From assembly GCA_015272325.1 (NCBI GenBank), contig JACYLU010000036.1:186001-250000 (forward strand): a DNA stretch of 64,000 nt, read 5' to 3'. How positions within the stretch are numbered: position 1 is the stretch's first letter; the number at the start of each line of letters is the position of its first letter. The translations under genes and the position numbers were made by a program. The notes beneath the pieces are model-generated. The model was not told the DNA's origin, ran no database searches, and was given only the letters and a program-made list of their open reading frames with translations. The stretch is from Synechococcales cyanobacterium C42_A2020_086 (GTDB lineage Bacteria > Cyanobacteriota > Cyanobacteriia > Elainellales > Elainellaceae). This document shows positions 27,655 through 36,350 of this stretch, in pieces.

Positions 27655-28848
27655 CTAGCGTCCTGAGCTTGACTTGTGCCAGAGCAGGACAGTACCGTCT
27701 CGACCACCGCTAATAAGGGTACGACCATCGGGTGTAAAGGCAACCGACAACACCCAATCGAGATGTCCCAAAAGAGTGGCCAACAAGGTCTGCCGTTCCA
27801 GATCCCAAACTTTGATCGTGCTATCTACACCCCCACTGACCAACTGTTTGCCATCCGGGCTAAAGGCAATCGAGACAATGCGGTTAGCATGACCGGTAAA
27901 GGTGTGGAGTTCCTGTCCGGTCTGACAATCCCAGAGTTTGATGGTGCCGTCCCAGCTCGCGGTGGCGATGCGATCCCCGCTAGGGTCAAAGACTAAGGCT
28001 CTCACCGTGTCGGTATGCCCGAGCAGCGTTTGCAGCTCTTGACCAGTTTTCCAGTTCCACAGCTTAATCGTTTTATCCTTGCTGCCACTGGCGAGCCGTT
28101 TACCATCAGGGCTGAATACGACTGGGAACAGGCGATCGCGATGCCCCGAGAGCGTCCGCGTTAATCTGCCGCTGCTGAGATCCCAGAGGCGAATTGTGCT
28201 GTCGCCGCCGCCGCTCGCCAAGGTCTTACCGTCGGGAGTGAAAGCCATGGACCAGATAACGCCGACATGCCCTTTGAGGGTGCGGATCAGCGTACCGCTT
28301 TGCAGATCCCAGAGCTTGATCAGCTTATCAGCGCTGCCGGTTGCAAGGGTTTTCCCATCTGGGCTAATCGCTAGGGAATGAATGACATCTGAGTGCCCCT
28401 TGAGGCGATACACAATCTGGTGGCTGCCCAGATCTCGCACCTCCACCACATTGCCGCTCACCGATGCCAGAGTCTTGCCGTCAGGGGTTACCACCACCCA
28501 CCAAGCTGCCCCCGAACGCCCCAAAAACGACTGCACCTGCAGCGATTGCCAGTCTTGACCCACTGCGCAGTCGGGCAAAACAATCTGCGGCTCGACAATC
28601 TGTGCGGCTTTCGGCTGAGGGTTGCCCTGCCGAGTCACGACTTTTTCTGTACAGGGCTGTGCCTCGGCTAAATTGGCAGCATCGAGTGATCCTGAAATTT
28701 GGCTGGGGGGCCGGGAAAGACTGCCGAGTGCAAAGCCAGCGCCGAGGAGCAGCAGCGTCATGATCGCCTGGCGAAAAAAGAACATTTGCTGACGCACCCT
28801 CCTGATGGTTTCGGTTTCCTGAGAACGAGAAGCAGACTTGTTCATCAT
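27655..28848 (-). CDS. Membrane-anchored WD40 repeat protein
   Basis: The 397-residue protein has a short cytoplasmic N-terminus, one membrane segment (AIMTLLLLGAGFALGSLS) near residues 29-48, a linker and seven WD40 repeats, each with a SPDGKTLASG-type strand and a TIKLWD-type closing strand. The seven blades form a full propeller that would sit outside the cytoplasm. GAGGTC lies just before two consecutive ATG codons. It is immediately upstream of the kinase-WD40 gene on the same strand and probably co-transcribed. The propellers of the two genes resemble each other and may be products of duplication. Confidence 0.88.
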   Translation of the reverse strand: MMNKSASRSQETETIRRVRQQMFFFRQAIMTLLLLGAGFALGSLSRPPSQISGSLDAANLAEAQPCTEKVVTRQGNPQPKAAQIVEPQIVLPDCAVGQDWQSLQVQSFLGRSGAAWWVVVTPDGKTLASVSGNVVEVRDLGSHQIVYRLKGHSDVIHSLAISPDGKTLATGSADKLIKLWDLQSGTLIRTLKGHVGVIWSMAFTPDGKTLASGGGDSTIRLWDLSSGRLTRTLSGHRDRLFPVVFSPDGKRLASGSKDKTIKLWNWKTGQELQTLLGHTDTVRALVFDPSGDRIATASWDGTIKLWDCQTGQELHTFTGHANRIVSIAFSPDGKQLVSGGVDSTIKVWDLERQTLLATLLGHLDWVLSVAFTPDGRTLISGGRDGTVLLWHKSSSGR

Positions 28849-28959
28849 GACCTCGACTGATGCAAATAACGGGGCACTGAGGGAAGAGTGACTTGGTTAA
28901 CGAAGCGTTGCTCGCTGCCAAATCACTCTCTCTGCTGCAAAGGGGGCTGCGGGCGAAAA

Positions 28960-30339
28960 TTATGCCGTCGCGAAATCGGCTGCTGTGAACGTGTCTTGAA
29001 ACTTGACGCTGGTCAGGTTGTTGTAGTTGGCTTGCACGCTGAAGGGTCCACCGTTGCCCAGATCCGAGGAGAACACGGCGCGGCTGATGCCGAGCGTGCT
29101 GTTGTAGTAGACAAACACCCCTTTGCCAGCGGTGATCTTGTTGTTGGCGGCAATGGCAGCGGCTGCCTGTCCGGCGTTGGCAAAGGTATCGCCGGTGAGG
29201 ACCAGCAGATTGCTGTCGCCCGCGAGGTCTGCCACTCGACCCTGGGAGAATTTCAGGTCTCCATAGAACTGCTTGCTAAACACCACCTGATCGATGCCTT
29301 GCTCGTAGTCGGTGATCACGTCGGGCTGGTTGAGGGCTTGGGCGGGATTACCGTTAGCAAAGGGATCGGTGAAGAACTGGAACTTATCTTTGCCGCCGCC
29401 GCCGGTAAGGCTATCGCCCAAGGTGACGGGCAGATTGGTAGCAGGATTGGTGAATGTAATTGTGCCGGTGCCGCCGGTGAGAATATCGTCACCATTGCCG
29501 CCGCTGGCCTCAAGGCGAGTTTTTGTGTTGCGAGCATCGACGCTGTCGTTGCCTTCACCGCCATCAAACTGGATCAGCTCTACGCCGGTCCCCGTCAGGT
29601 CATTGATGATGAACGTATCGTTGCCGCCATCGCCGCTGACATCAAAGATTTCGGCGGTATCCACGGTTAAGTCAAACCGACCGACACCGAGTTGACCGTC
29701 TAATCCGACGCGCTCAAAGAAGGCTTTGCCGACGGCATTCTTACCCAGCACAAAGTTATCCCCTCGGGCAACTGCGCCATCCACTTCAATGGTGTCGCGG
29801 CCTTCGCCCCCGCTCATGATGTCGTTGCCGTCGCCGTCATCCCAGTCGAGGGTGTCGTCCCCTCGTCCACCCAGCATTGTGTCGTCGCCCGTGTTGCCAG
29901 AGACAAAATCATTGCCGTCGCCGCCGTCGAGCTGGTCATTACCAGAGCCGCCATTGACTTGGTCATCCCCCAGATCACCAAAGACTTTGTCGTTACCGGA
30001 GCCACCATCGAGGGTATCCGAGCCGTCACCGCCAAAGATCTCATCATTACCAGAGCCGCCGTTGACGGTGTCATCACCCACACCGCCTCTCAGCCGATCT
30101 CTGCCGGCACCCCCATCGATTGTGTCATCGCCGGCACCACCGTCAATTTTGTCATCCCCGGCACCGCCCAGCAGAGTATCGTCACCGTCTCCACCGCGAA
30201 CGATATCTTTGCCACCGCCACCATCTACTCTATCGTTACCTGCACCGGCAATACAGATATCATCTCCAGCCAACGCAAAGAAGGTATCTTTCTTGGCAGT
30301 GCCAATCCAACGATTGTTACCATTTGTACCCCATGCCAT
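28960..30339 (-). CDS. RTX (haemolysin-type) calcium-binding repeat protein
   Basis: The 459-residue protein contains a long array of glycine/aspartate nonapeptides of the GGxGxDxLx type (for example GGAGDDTIDGGAGRDRL) from about residue 23 to 180, which fold into a calcium-filled parallel beta-roll. A second stretch with shorter repeats follows (GGNDTFIINDLTGTGVELIQ). The C-terminus ends with a non-repetitive segment (SVKFQDTFTAADF), a common pattern in type I secreted cyanobacterial RTX proteins. No N-terminal signal is seen, in keeping with C-terminal secretion. AAGGAG is eight bases before the ATG. No type I exporter is adjacent. Confidence 0.88.
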   Translation of the reverse strand: MAWGTNGNNRWIGTAKKDTFFALAGDDICIAGAGNDRVDGGGGKDIVRGGDGDDTLLGGAGDDKIDGGAGDDTIDGGAGRDRLRGGVGDDTVNGGSGNDEIFGGDGSDTLDGGSGNDKVFGDLGDDQVNGGSGNDQLDGGDGNDFVSGNTGDDTMLGGRGDDTLDWDDGDGNDIMSGGEGRDTIEVDGAVARGDNFVLGKNAVGKAFFERVGLDGQLGVGRFDLTVDTAEIFDVSGDGGNDTFIINDLTGTGVELIQFDGGEGNDSVDARNTKTRLEASGGNGDDILTGGTGTITFTNPATNLPVTLGDSLTGGGGKDKFQFFTDPFANGNPAQALNQPDVITDYEQGIDQVVFSKQFYGDLKFSQGRVADLAGDSNLLVLTGDTFANAGQAAAAIAANNKITAGKGVFVYYNSTLGISRAVFSSDLGNGGPFSVQANYNNLTSVKFQDTFTAADFATA

Positions 30340-30954
30340 GTATTTTCTCCTTGAATTCAGTGAAATTGAGATTGCGTGAATAAGTCAAAGCGCTGCAACT
30401 CCTTATGCAAATTGGAGTGCAAATTAGAAGTTACAAGTGATCGTTGAGAGAGGCTAAATTGAATAAAATCTTGCAATCGACTATCCGGTCGTTTTGCATA
30501 TAAACGTCATCATCCGGATACATCCCTGATAAAGCAGTAAGCAGTGAGAAGAGAATCCACTCGCGCTACACCCTTAGCTACACCATCAGACTAAGCGGAT
30601 TCGCCCGCACTGTCGGTACGAAAAAGTCTGAAAATGTCAGGCATCTGAGTTCTAGATGTTCAACTCTTCTCTGGGTTAAAGCTGAAACCGTTTCGCAGCC
30701 TTGGATCTCGCTTACGCTCCTCGATGGTGCATTGGAGGCAGAGGCTCCTCCGCGTTTCCTGTTATTTCAAGGCACTTCAAAGTCAACGCTGAGCGACCTT
30801 CGCATCCATCTCCTAACACGATGTTGGGGAAAGATCTGATCTTTTCCGACTTTTTCTAGCTGGCAAATGGGCTGATTCCGCTTAGGGTGTTGCTGATGGA
30901 GATTCAATAGACTCTATTCCCCCAGGCTTGTCCTTTCGGCACAGGACGCGACTC
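30340..30954. other. Divergent intergenic region RTX / membrane 4Fe-4S gene
   Basis: About 615 bp separate two divergent genes. Visible are a short direct repeat (GCAAATT, about 30407-30425) and a GC-rich palindromic stretch GGAGGCAGAGGCTCCTCC near 30734-30751. No gene is supported. Confidence 0.4.
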
Positions 30955-32787
30955 ATGTTGGCATCTATTTCAGAAAAGCACATACGTTTAATTCGCTGGG
31001 GACTCACCCTCGGCTGGTTTGTTTTGATCGCGTCGATGTTTTACGATCCGATTTCTGCCCAGTGGACCGCCCCGAATCAGGTGTTCGCGGCCACTACTCC
31101 CGATGGTCAGTTTCTGTTTCAAGGCAGCCGCCGCCCCCTCACTCCCTACCCCATGGGCACCCGCATCTTTTGGGGGATGGTGCTGCCGCTATCTATTTTG
31201 ATTCTGCTGATTTTGGGACACGAAGCTTGGCGACGAATCTGTCCGCTGTCTTTCTTGTCGCAGATTCCTCGCGCCTTGGGCTGGCAGCGCCAACGGACGG
31301 TTGAGGAAACCTCCTGGTTGGGACGGAACGCACTCTATCTGCAAATGGGGTTGCTGTTTATCGGTCTCAATTTGCGCCTGCTGCTGGTGAATTCCGACCG
31401 CCTGCTGCTGGGACTGTTTCTACTGCTGACCATCCTCGCGGCAATCACGGTGGGCTGGCTCTACGATGGCAAGACTTGGTGCCATTACTTTTGCCCGATG
31501 GCTCCTGTGCAGATGATTTACAGCGAACCCAGCGGACTACTCGGCAGCGATGCTCACACTGCTCCGGCCAAAACCATCACCCAGTCTACGTGCCGCACGA
31601 TTGATCCGCGGGGGCAAGAGAAAAGCGCCTGTGTGGCCTGCAAAACGCCCTGCATCGATATCGACGCTGAACGCGCCTACTGGGAGGATCTGCGTCAGCC
31701 CGAACGCAAGCTGCTCTACTACGGCTATGTCGGTCTGGTGATGGGCTTCTATCTTTACTTCTGGCTGTATTCCGGCAATTGGAGTTTGCTCTCGGCAGGG
31801 GTGTGGAACGAGACAAATCAGTGGGCCACGCTGTGGAGTCCTGGCTTCTTTATTGCCGGTCATGCAGTGCCAATTCCCAAATGGATCGCGGTTCCCCTGA
31901 CGCTAACCAGCTTTGCGGGTGCAACCTATAGCTTGGGACTGTGGCTGGAAAGCTCCTACAAACGCCGCAATCAGCGGTTAGGCTACCCACTGAGCCGCGA
32001 CCAAGTTCAGAGCCGCTGCTTTGCCGTTGCCACTTTCACGGCCTTCAATCTGCTGTTTTTTATGGGAGTGCGACCCACCCTCGGCTACTTGCCGCTGCTG
32101 ATGCAGCACGCCTTGAGCTGGATAGCGATTGTAGTCAGCAGTTTGTGGCTCGCCAAAACCTGGAGACGTAGCGCTCGCCAGTATCACCGAGAACGCGACG
32201 CCAATTTACTGAGACGACAGTTAAGCAAGCTCAATCTGGACCTGCACCAACTGCTAGAGGGGCGCTCGCTCACCGACTTGAATCCTGACGAACTCTACGC
32301 CCTAGCTAAGGTGCTGCCCGGACTCGCTCAGGATTATAGCCTACAGCTCTATCGGGGCGTACTGCGGGAAGCCTTCGAACAAGGGGTTACTCCAGCCAGC
32401 AGTCTGATCACGTTTCAAACCCTGCGACAACATCTTAAGCTCTCGGAAGACGATCACTGGGCGGTGATCCATCGGCTGCAGCTCGAAGAACCGCTGCTGT
32501 TTGCGCCCTTTCAGCGCCGCGATCTCGATCCCACCGTTCATCGTCCGCGCGGTCGGGTTTCTGACCCACTAGAGGCGACGCTGTACCAGCCCCATCGTTC
32601 CAGAACTGCTGACTCTCAGTGTCACTACCCCTATCAGCGCAGCAGGACAGAAGGCGATGAGGATACAACGGTGATTCGTTCGCTAAACGCCAATGAAACT
32701 TATTCTGAGATTGCGCCTGATATGAAGCTAGAGAACAATAAGGACGAAAATGATGAAGCTCAAGATATTCAATCATCAAACGGGTAA
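30955..32787 (+). CDS. Membrane 4Fe-4S protein (NapH/NosR-like) with cytoplasmic tail
   Basis: The ~610-residue protein has about ten membrane segments (first near residues 13-30) and two cysteine clusters. WCHYFCPMAPVQ (about residue 182) and SACVACKTPCIDIDAER (about 224-240) resemble the polyferredoxin-type motifs of NapH and NosR, which pass electrons across or along the membrane; RRICPLSF adds another Cys-Pro. The last ~200 residues are soluble and contain a regulatory-looking helical region (LHQLLEGRSLTDLNPDELYA). Start: ATG at 30955 with AGGA ten bases upstream. The 3' end overlaps the FHA-reductase gene by 38 bases, so the two products are probably partners. Confidence 0.85.
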   Translation: MLASISEKHIRLIRWGLTLGWFVLIASMFYDPISAQWTAPNQVFAATTPDGQFLFQGSRRPLTPYPMGTRIFWGMVLPLSILILLILGHEAWRRICPLSFLSQIPRALGWQRQRTVEETSWLGRNALYLQMGLLFIGLNLRLLLVNSDRLLLGLFLLLTILAAITVGWLYDGKTWCHYFCPMAPVQMIYSEPSGLLGSDAHTAPAKTITQSTCRTIDPRGQEKSACVACKTPCIDIDAERAYWEDLRQPERKLLYYGYVGLVMGFYLYFWLYSGNWSLLSAGVWNETNQWATLWSPGFFIAGHAVPIPKWIAVPLTLTSFAGATYSLGLWLESSYKRRNQRLGYPLSRDQVQSRCFAVATFTAFNLLFFMGVRPTLGYLPLLMQHALSWIAIVVSSLWLAKTWRRSARQYHRERDANLLRRQLSKLNLDLHQLLEGRSLTDLNPDELYALAKVLPGLAQDYSLQLYRGVLREAFEQGVTPASSLITFQTLRQHLKLSEDDHWAVIHRLQLEEPLLFAPFQRRDLDPTVHRPRGRVSDPLEATLYQPHRSRTADSQCHYPYQRSRTEGDEDTTVIRSLNANETYSEIAPDMKLENNKDENDEAQDIQSSNG

Positions 32788-34228
32788 TGTTCAAGAAACC
32801 ACTCTGACTTCCAGCAGCCAGTCCTCAGAGGCAGAATGGTTGATTGGGCGGGGTACCAGTTGCCATCTCGTCCTCGATGGTTCGGATGTCAGCCGCCTGC
32901 ATGGCAAAATCACGCTGCAGAATGGCGAGTATTTCTACATGGATATAGGCAGCGCCAACGGTTCGTGTCTCAACAATGAAGCTCTGCCGGCCAAGCACGC
33001 TTTCAAACTCAAAGGAGATGACCTGATCCGAATTGGGGATTTCGTGCTGCTGATTGAAGCGCTAGATGAGTCCGCCAACAATTCTTTGCGGAGTTCTGGA
33101 GACGTTTCGATTTGGAAGAATCTGCATGGCGATTTCCCGATTTGGTCTCAGGGCAAAATTACCGTGCGCTGCGTCCGCATCACTCCAGAAACACCGGACG
33201 TCAAGACCTTCACCTTTGTCGCTGAGCCAGCGGTGCTATTTCGCTATCAGCCGGGTCAGTTCGTCACGCTAGAACTGGAAATTAACGGAGAACTCATCCT
33301 GCGCTCCTATTCGATTTCGTCTACCCCCACTCGACCGCATACCCTAGAGATAACCGTCAAGCGTGTGCCGGCACCCTCGCCCGATCTGCCCGCTGGACTG
33401 GTGTCGAATTGGCTGCACAATCACCTCAGCGTGGGCAGCACCCTCCAGATCAACGGTCCGCTGGGGAAGTTCACCTGTGCTCCCAATCCGCCCAAGAAAC
33501 TGTTGCTGATCTCGGCAGGCAGCGGCATTACGCCAATGATGTCTATGATGCGCTGGTTGGCTGATACCGTGTCTCCAGCAGATGTCTGCTTCTTGCACTG
33601 CGCTCGCACGCCCAGCGACATCATTTTTCGCCAAGAGCTAGAGCTGATGGCAGCCCGATTGCCCCAGGTTCATCTGTCTATCTCAACTACCCGGCCCACG
33701 CTAGGACAGCCTTGGTTCGGCTTCACTGGTCGCCTCACCGAAGCAATGCTGTGCACGATTGCGCCAGATTTTTTAGAACGCACCGTTTATGTCTGCGGAC
33801 CCCAAGAATTTATGCAGTCCGCCAAAGCACTGCTGAAACGTTTGAACTTTCCCATGCAGCAGTACTATGAAGAAAGCTTTGGAGCACCCAAGAAGGCAAA
33901 ACAGTCAGCAGAACCGCCTAAGTCCGCTGCGGCAGCACCACCTAGCACCGCTCCCTCTTCCAGCCAATCGGTGGTGGTGTTCACTCAGTCCGGCAAAGAA
34001 GTGCCGAGCGGCAGTGACGAATCTATTCTGGATTTGGCGGAGCAAGCAGGTGTCAAGATCCGCAGCAATTGTCGGCAAGGCGTTTGTGGGGCGTGCAAAA
34101 AGCGCAAGCTGGAAGGAGAAATTCAATATGCGCAGGAACCCGAAGCCCTAGATGCAGACGAACAAGCCGCTGGCTATATTCTCACCTGCGTCGCCGCTTC
34201 TGTAGGACGAGTGCTTATTGAAGCTTAA
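32750..34228 (+). CDS. FHA domain - flavin reductase - 2Fe-2S ferredoxin fusion
   Basis: The 492-residue protein has three modules. Residues 1-~105 are an FHA phosphothreonine-binding domain (LIGRGTSCHLVLDGSDVSRL followed by HGKI, and the SANGS loop). Residues ~135-375 are a ferredoxin-NADP reductase-type module: FAD site LRSYSISSTPT, pyridine-nucleotide site LLISAGSGITPMM and VYVCGPQEFM. A Ser/Pro/Ala linker leads to a plant-type 2Fe-2S domain (~400-492) with cysteines in NCRQGVCGACKKRK and ILTCVA. It should move electrons from NAD(P)H through FAD to a 2Fe-2S centre. It overlaps the membrane 4Fe-4S gene. Phospho-dependent docking through FHA is an inference. The acceptor is unknown. Confidence 0.9.
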   Translation: MMKLKIFNHQTGNVQETTLTSSSQSSEAEWLIGRGTSCHLVLDGSDVSRLHGKITLQNGEYFYMDIGSANGSCLNNEALPAKHAFKLKGDDLIRIGDFVLLIEALDESANNSLRSSGDVSIWKNLHGDFPIWSQGKITVRCVRITPETPDVKTFTFVAEPAVLFRYQPGQFVTLELEINGELILRSYSISSTPTRPHTLEITVKRVPAPSPDLPAGLVSNWLHNHLSVGSTLQINGPLGKFTCAPNPPKKLLLISAGSGITPMMSMMRWLADTVSPADVCFLHCARTPSDIIFRQELELMAARLPQVHLSISTTRPTLGQPWFGFTGRLTEAMLCTIAPDFLERTVYVCGPQEFMQSAKALLKRLNFPMQQYYEESFGAPKKAKQSAEPPKSAAAAPPSTAPSSSQSVVVFTQSGKEVPSGSDESILDLAEQAGVKIRSNCRQGVCGACKKRKLEGEIQYAQEPEALDADEQAAGYILTCVAASVGRVLIEA

Positions 34229-34249
34229 TCCGCTGCGTTCTCTGTTATT

Positions 34250-34699
34250 CTAATTTTCTACTGACTCTTGTGTAAATTCCTGTTTCTGCAGAAACTGCTC
34301 AACCTGTCGCAGCAATTCCTTACTTTGTGTAAAGGTAATTCGCTCTACCGCTGCTTCGAACGGTAACCAAGCAAAATCGATCACTTCTTTGGCCTGACAG
34401 GTCACCTGCTCAGACCGCACCAACGCCACGAAATAGGTTACGGTTTTATCTATCGGGGTTTGTTGTTTCAAAAAGCGATACTGCTCAACAAACGCGGGAG
34501 CTTCTAGAAGCTGATAGTCTGTGATTCCCGTCTCTTCTTCAAACTCGCGGCAGGCAGCCATCAGTGCCGTTTCACCGGACTCTGCATGCCCTTTAGGAAA
34601 CCCCCAGTGCCCTGCCTGATGTTGGATTAATAGAAAGTGATGCTCGTTCTGCCGCTGCGAAACGGGCACAATACCAAAAGATTGATCAATCATGTGCAT
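34250..34699 (-). CDS. Nudix hydrolase (diadenosine tetraphosphatase type)
   Basis: The 149-residue protein has a complete Nudix box, GHAESGETALMAACREFEEE followed by TG, matching Gx5Ex7REUxEEx(G/T)U. The start MIDQSFGIVPV and HWGFPKGH are typical of bis(5'-nucleosyl)-tetraphosphatase (MutT/Ap4A) members, which clear alarmones or damaged nucleotides. Two ATGs six bases apart (34699, 34693) are possible starts. It is convergent with the FHA fusion gene, leaving only 21 bp between stops. Confidence 0.88.
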   Translation of the reverse strand: MHMIDQSFGIVPVSQRQNEHHFLLIQHQAGHWGFPKGHAESGETALMAACREFEEETGITDYQLLEAPAFVEQYRFLKQQTPIDKTVTYFVALVRSEQVTCQAKEVIDFAWLPFEAAVERITFTQSKELLRQVEQFLQKQEFTQESVEN

Positions 34700-34845
34700 G
34701 AGGCAACGAGTGTCGCGCTTAGTCCGAAAACCTTATCCTTCTCCCATGTTTTGCTACCTAACTCAACTTTCAGCACCTCTGCTCCAAAATAAAACACTTC
34801 TGCTCCAAAATATTAGACCCGCTCCTTAATCTACTTTGCTATTTT

Positions 34846-34861
34846 ATGACTAATCAGTTAT
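34846..34861. promoter_or_regulatory. Palindromic operator candidate (copy A)
   Basis: ATGACTAATCAGTTAT is a 16-bp palindrome with few mismatches, 105 bp before the DUF2892 start. A closely matching copy (ATRACTA...RGTTAT) lies at 37052-37067 in the same gene cluster, and both are followed by an AT-rich ATTAT/ATAAT stretch. Confidence 0.6.
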
Positions 34862-34966
34862 ATTATAAGCAGAGCTATCAACTGTCGCGAGTTTGTGGAA
34901 GCCGCTTCTGCCACATGACTTTGCGGTATTTGTAATTTACCTGATCCGGATTTGGAGATTTCAGCT

Positions 34967-35179
34967 ATGGAAACGAATGTCGGTTCACTCGATCGCCTGA
35001 TCCGCCTAGTTTTGGCTTCAGTACTGTTTTATCTGGGGTTGTTTCTCTACAGTGGTACAGCTCTAGGTATTGGGTTAGTTCTCGTAGGCGGTGTATTGCT
35101 GGTAACAGGACTCATTGGTTTTTGTGGTCTTTATCGGCTTCTGGGAATTCGCACAAACCAACCCAAGTCCCAACTTTAA
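34967..35179 (+). CDS. DUF2892 inner-membrane protein (YgaP C-terminal-like)
   Basis: The ~70-residue protein has two hydrophobic helices (LVLASVLFYLGLFLYSG and IGLVLVGGVLLVTGLIGFCG) after an N-terminal NVGSLDRLIRL, the DUF2892 signature. In YgaP-type proteins this segment is fused to a rhodanese domain and relates to sulfide or persulfide handling. Here it is separate, and a rhodanese gene lies 770 bp downstream with a Rieske gene between them. GGAGA sits eight bases before the ATG at 34967. Confidence 0.85.
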   Translation: METNVGSLDRLIRLVLASVLFYLGLFLYSGTALGIGLVLVGGVLLVTGLIGFCGLYRLLGIRTNQPKSQL

Positions 35180-35222
35180 GGCACTCTCAGCCTGTCCTCA
35201 CTCAAAACTTCTTCCCTCACTG

Positions 35223-35256
35223 GAGAGGGAGACGCGGTTCAGTGGGGTTCCCTCTC
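35223..35256. repeat. Degenerate interspersed palindrome
   Basis: GAGAGGGA (35223-35230) and TCCCTCTC (35249-35256) form an 8-bp stem inside a stretch of CCCTC/GAGGG repeats between the DUF2892 and Rieske genes. It resembles the short CCCTCTCC-type palindromic repeats scattered through many cyanobacterial genomes. Confidence 0.5.
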
Positions 35257-35381
35257 TCCGCAACAGGGAGACTAGCCAAGATGATGAGAGTCAGCAAAAG
35301 ATTGGGAAGATCGTGGGTCGTGATTACTTTTGCCCTGTCCCTTGATTCAAACCTTCAAGGCACGCAAACAGGAGGTTTCTG

Positions 35382-35921
35382 ATGGACAATACTTTTCCAG
35401 TTGAAGCCCCCTCTTTATCACGGCGACAACTACTTAATTTTCTCACTGGAGCAACGGTAGCTGTCACAGTAGGTTCTGCCCTCTATCCGGTGGGTCAGTT
35501 CTTTGTTCCACCCAAAGAAGACACAGGGGTAGAGGGTGGCATTATTGCGAAAGATATTCTGGGAAATCCAATTCCCGCAAGCCAAATTCTGGCAGAACCG
35601 CCCGGAACTCGGGCACTGGTCGCAGGGTTAGCAGGTGAACCAACCTACTTGGTTGTGAGAGACGACCAAACACTTGACCCGATAGGGCTTGTAGATAATT
35701 GCACTCACTTGGGTTGCACCTTTCCCTGGAACCCTGTCGATCAGCAGTTTCAATGTCCTTGTCATGGTTCTCTTTACGCGCCAGATGGCACAGTAATTCG
35801 TGGGCCGGCACCCCTACCCCTCAAGATTGTTCACGTCGCCGTGATGGACAACGGCGGTATTTTGATTTCACCTTGGACAGAGACCGACCCCCGTACTGGC
35901 GAGAAGCCTTGGTGGGTTTAG
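35382..35921 (+). CDS. Rieske 2Fe-2S protein (PetC-type paralogue)
   Basis: The 179-residue protein is a close relative of PetC, the Rieske subunit of cytochrome b6f. It has a twin-arginine/membrane anchor (LSRRQLLNFLTGATVAVTVG), then the cluster-binding boxes CTHLGCTFPWN and CPCHGSLYAPDG with both Cys and both His, and RGPAPLPLKIVHV. The C-terminus ETDPRTGEKPWWV matches PetC. AGGAGG precedes the ATG. A PetC copy beside DUF2892 and rhodanese genes and without petA is unusual: it probably is an alternative Rieske used under particular redox or sulfide conditions rather than the main b6f subunit. Confidence 0.9.
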   Translation: MDNTFPVEAPSLSRRQLLNFLTGATVAVTVGSALYPVGQFFVPPKEDTGVEGGIIAKDILGNPIPASQILAEPPGTRALVAGLAGEPTYLVVRDDQTLDPIGLVDNCTHLGCTFPWNPVDQQFQCPCHGSLYAPDGTVIRGPAPLPLKIVHVAVMDNGGILISPWTETDPRTGEKPWWV

Positions 35922-35949
35922 TTATAAACAGTCATAAACGAGGTGCTTA

Positions 35950-36339
35950 ATGTCTAAACTGACTCATTCCAAACCGGCTCATTCCCAAGCTCAGAATGGA
36001 TCAACTGTAATTGACCTGTCTCCCACAGAGTTCTCTCAGCTGCCGAACCCACCATTACTCATTGATGTTCGCAGTTCCCTGGAATACTTCACAGGTCATG
36101 CCCCTAATGCCCGAAACTTAAGTTTGCCCCGAATTTTGATGGGCTTAAGCCTAACGCAGTGGTTTTTGCCCCGATGGTTTCGGGAGTTGTCAAAAGAGCA
36201 GCCCATTGCGGTGATCTGCCTAACGGCACACCGTAGCTCCATTGCAGCCAAGAAGCTTGCCGATGCAGGTTTTACCACAGTCTATAACATCACAGGCGGC
36301 ATGATGGAGTGGCGGCGTTCGGGTCTGAAGACAACATAA
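35950..36339 (+). CDS. Rhodanese-domain sulfurtransferase
   Basis: The 129-residue single-domain rhodanese has PLLIDVRSSLEYFTGHAPNA and the active-site loop VICLTAHRSSIAAKKLADAG, in which Cys of CLTAHRS is the persulfide-carrying residue. It ends with the usual GGMMEWRRSG. Rhodaneses move sulfane sulfur between donors and thiols or cyanide. It starts 28 bp after the Rieske stop and is surely co-transcribed with it. Together with DUF2892 it corresponds to the two halves of YgaP. Confidence 0.9.
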   Translation: MSKLTHSKPAHSQAQNGSTVIDLSPTEFSQLPNPPLLIDVRSSLEYFTGHAPNARNLSLPRILMGLSLTQWFLPRWFRELSKEQPIAVICLTAHRSSIAAKKLADAGFTTVYNITGGMMEWRRSGLKTT

Positions 36340-36350
36340 ACAGTGCAAGA

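Noticed and set aside
29312-30383. Several long plus-strand open frames opposite the RTX gene
   Set aside because: They are low-complexity Ser/Pro or Val/Thr shadows created by the GGxGxD repeats on the other strand.
34848-34866. Possible NtcA or Fur box at the DUF2892 promoter
   Set aside because: The NtcA spacing GTA-N8-TAC is absent and the dyad does not match a Fur box; the shared palindrome with 37052-37067 is the better reading.
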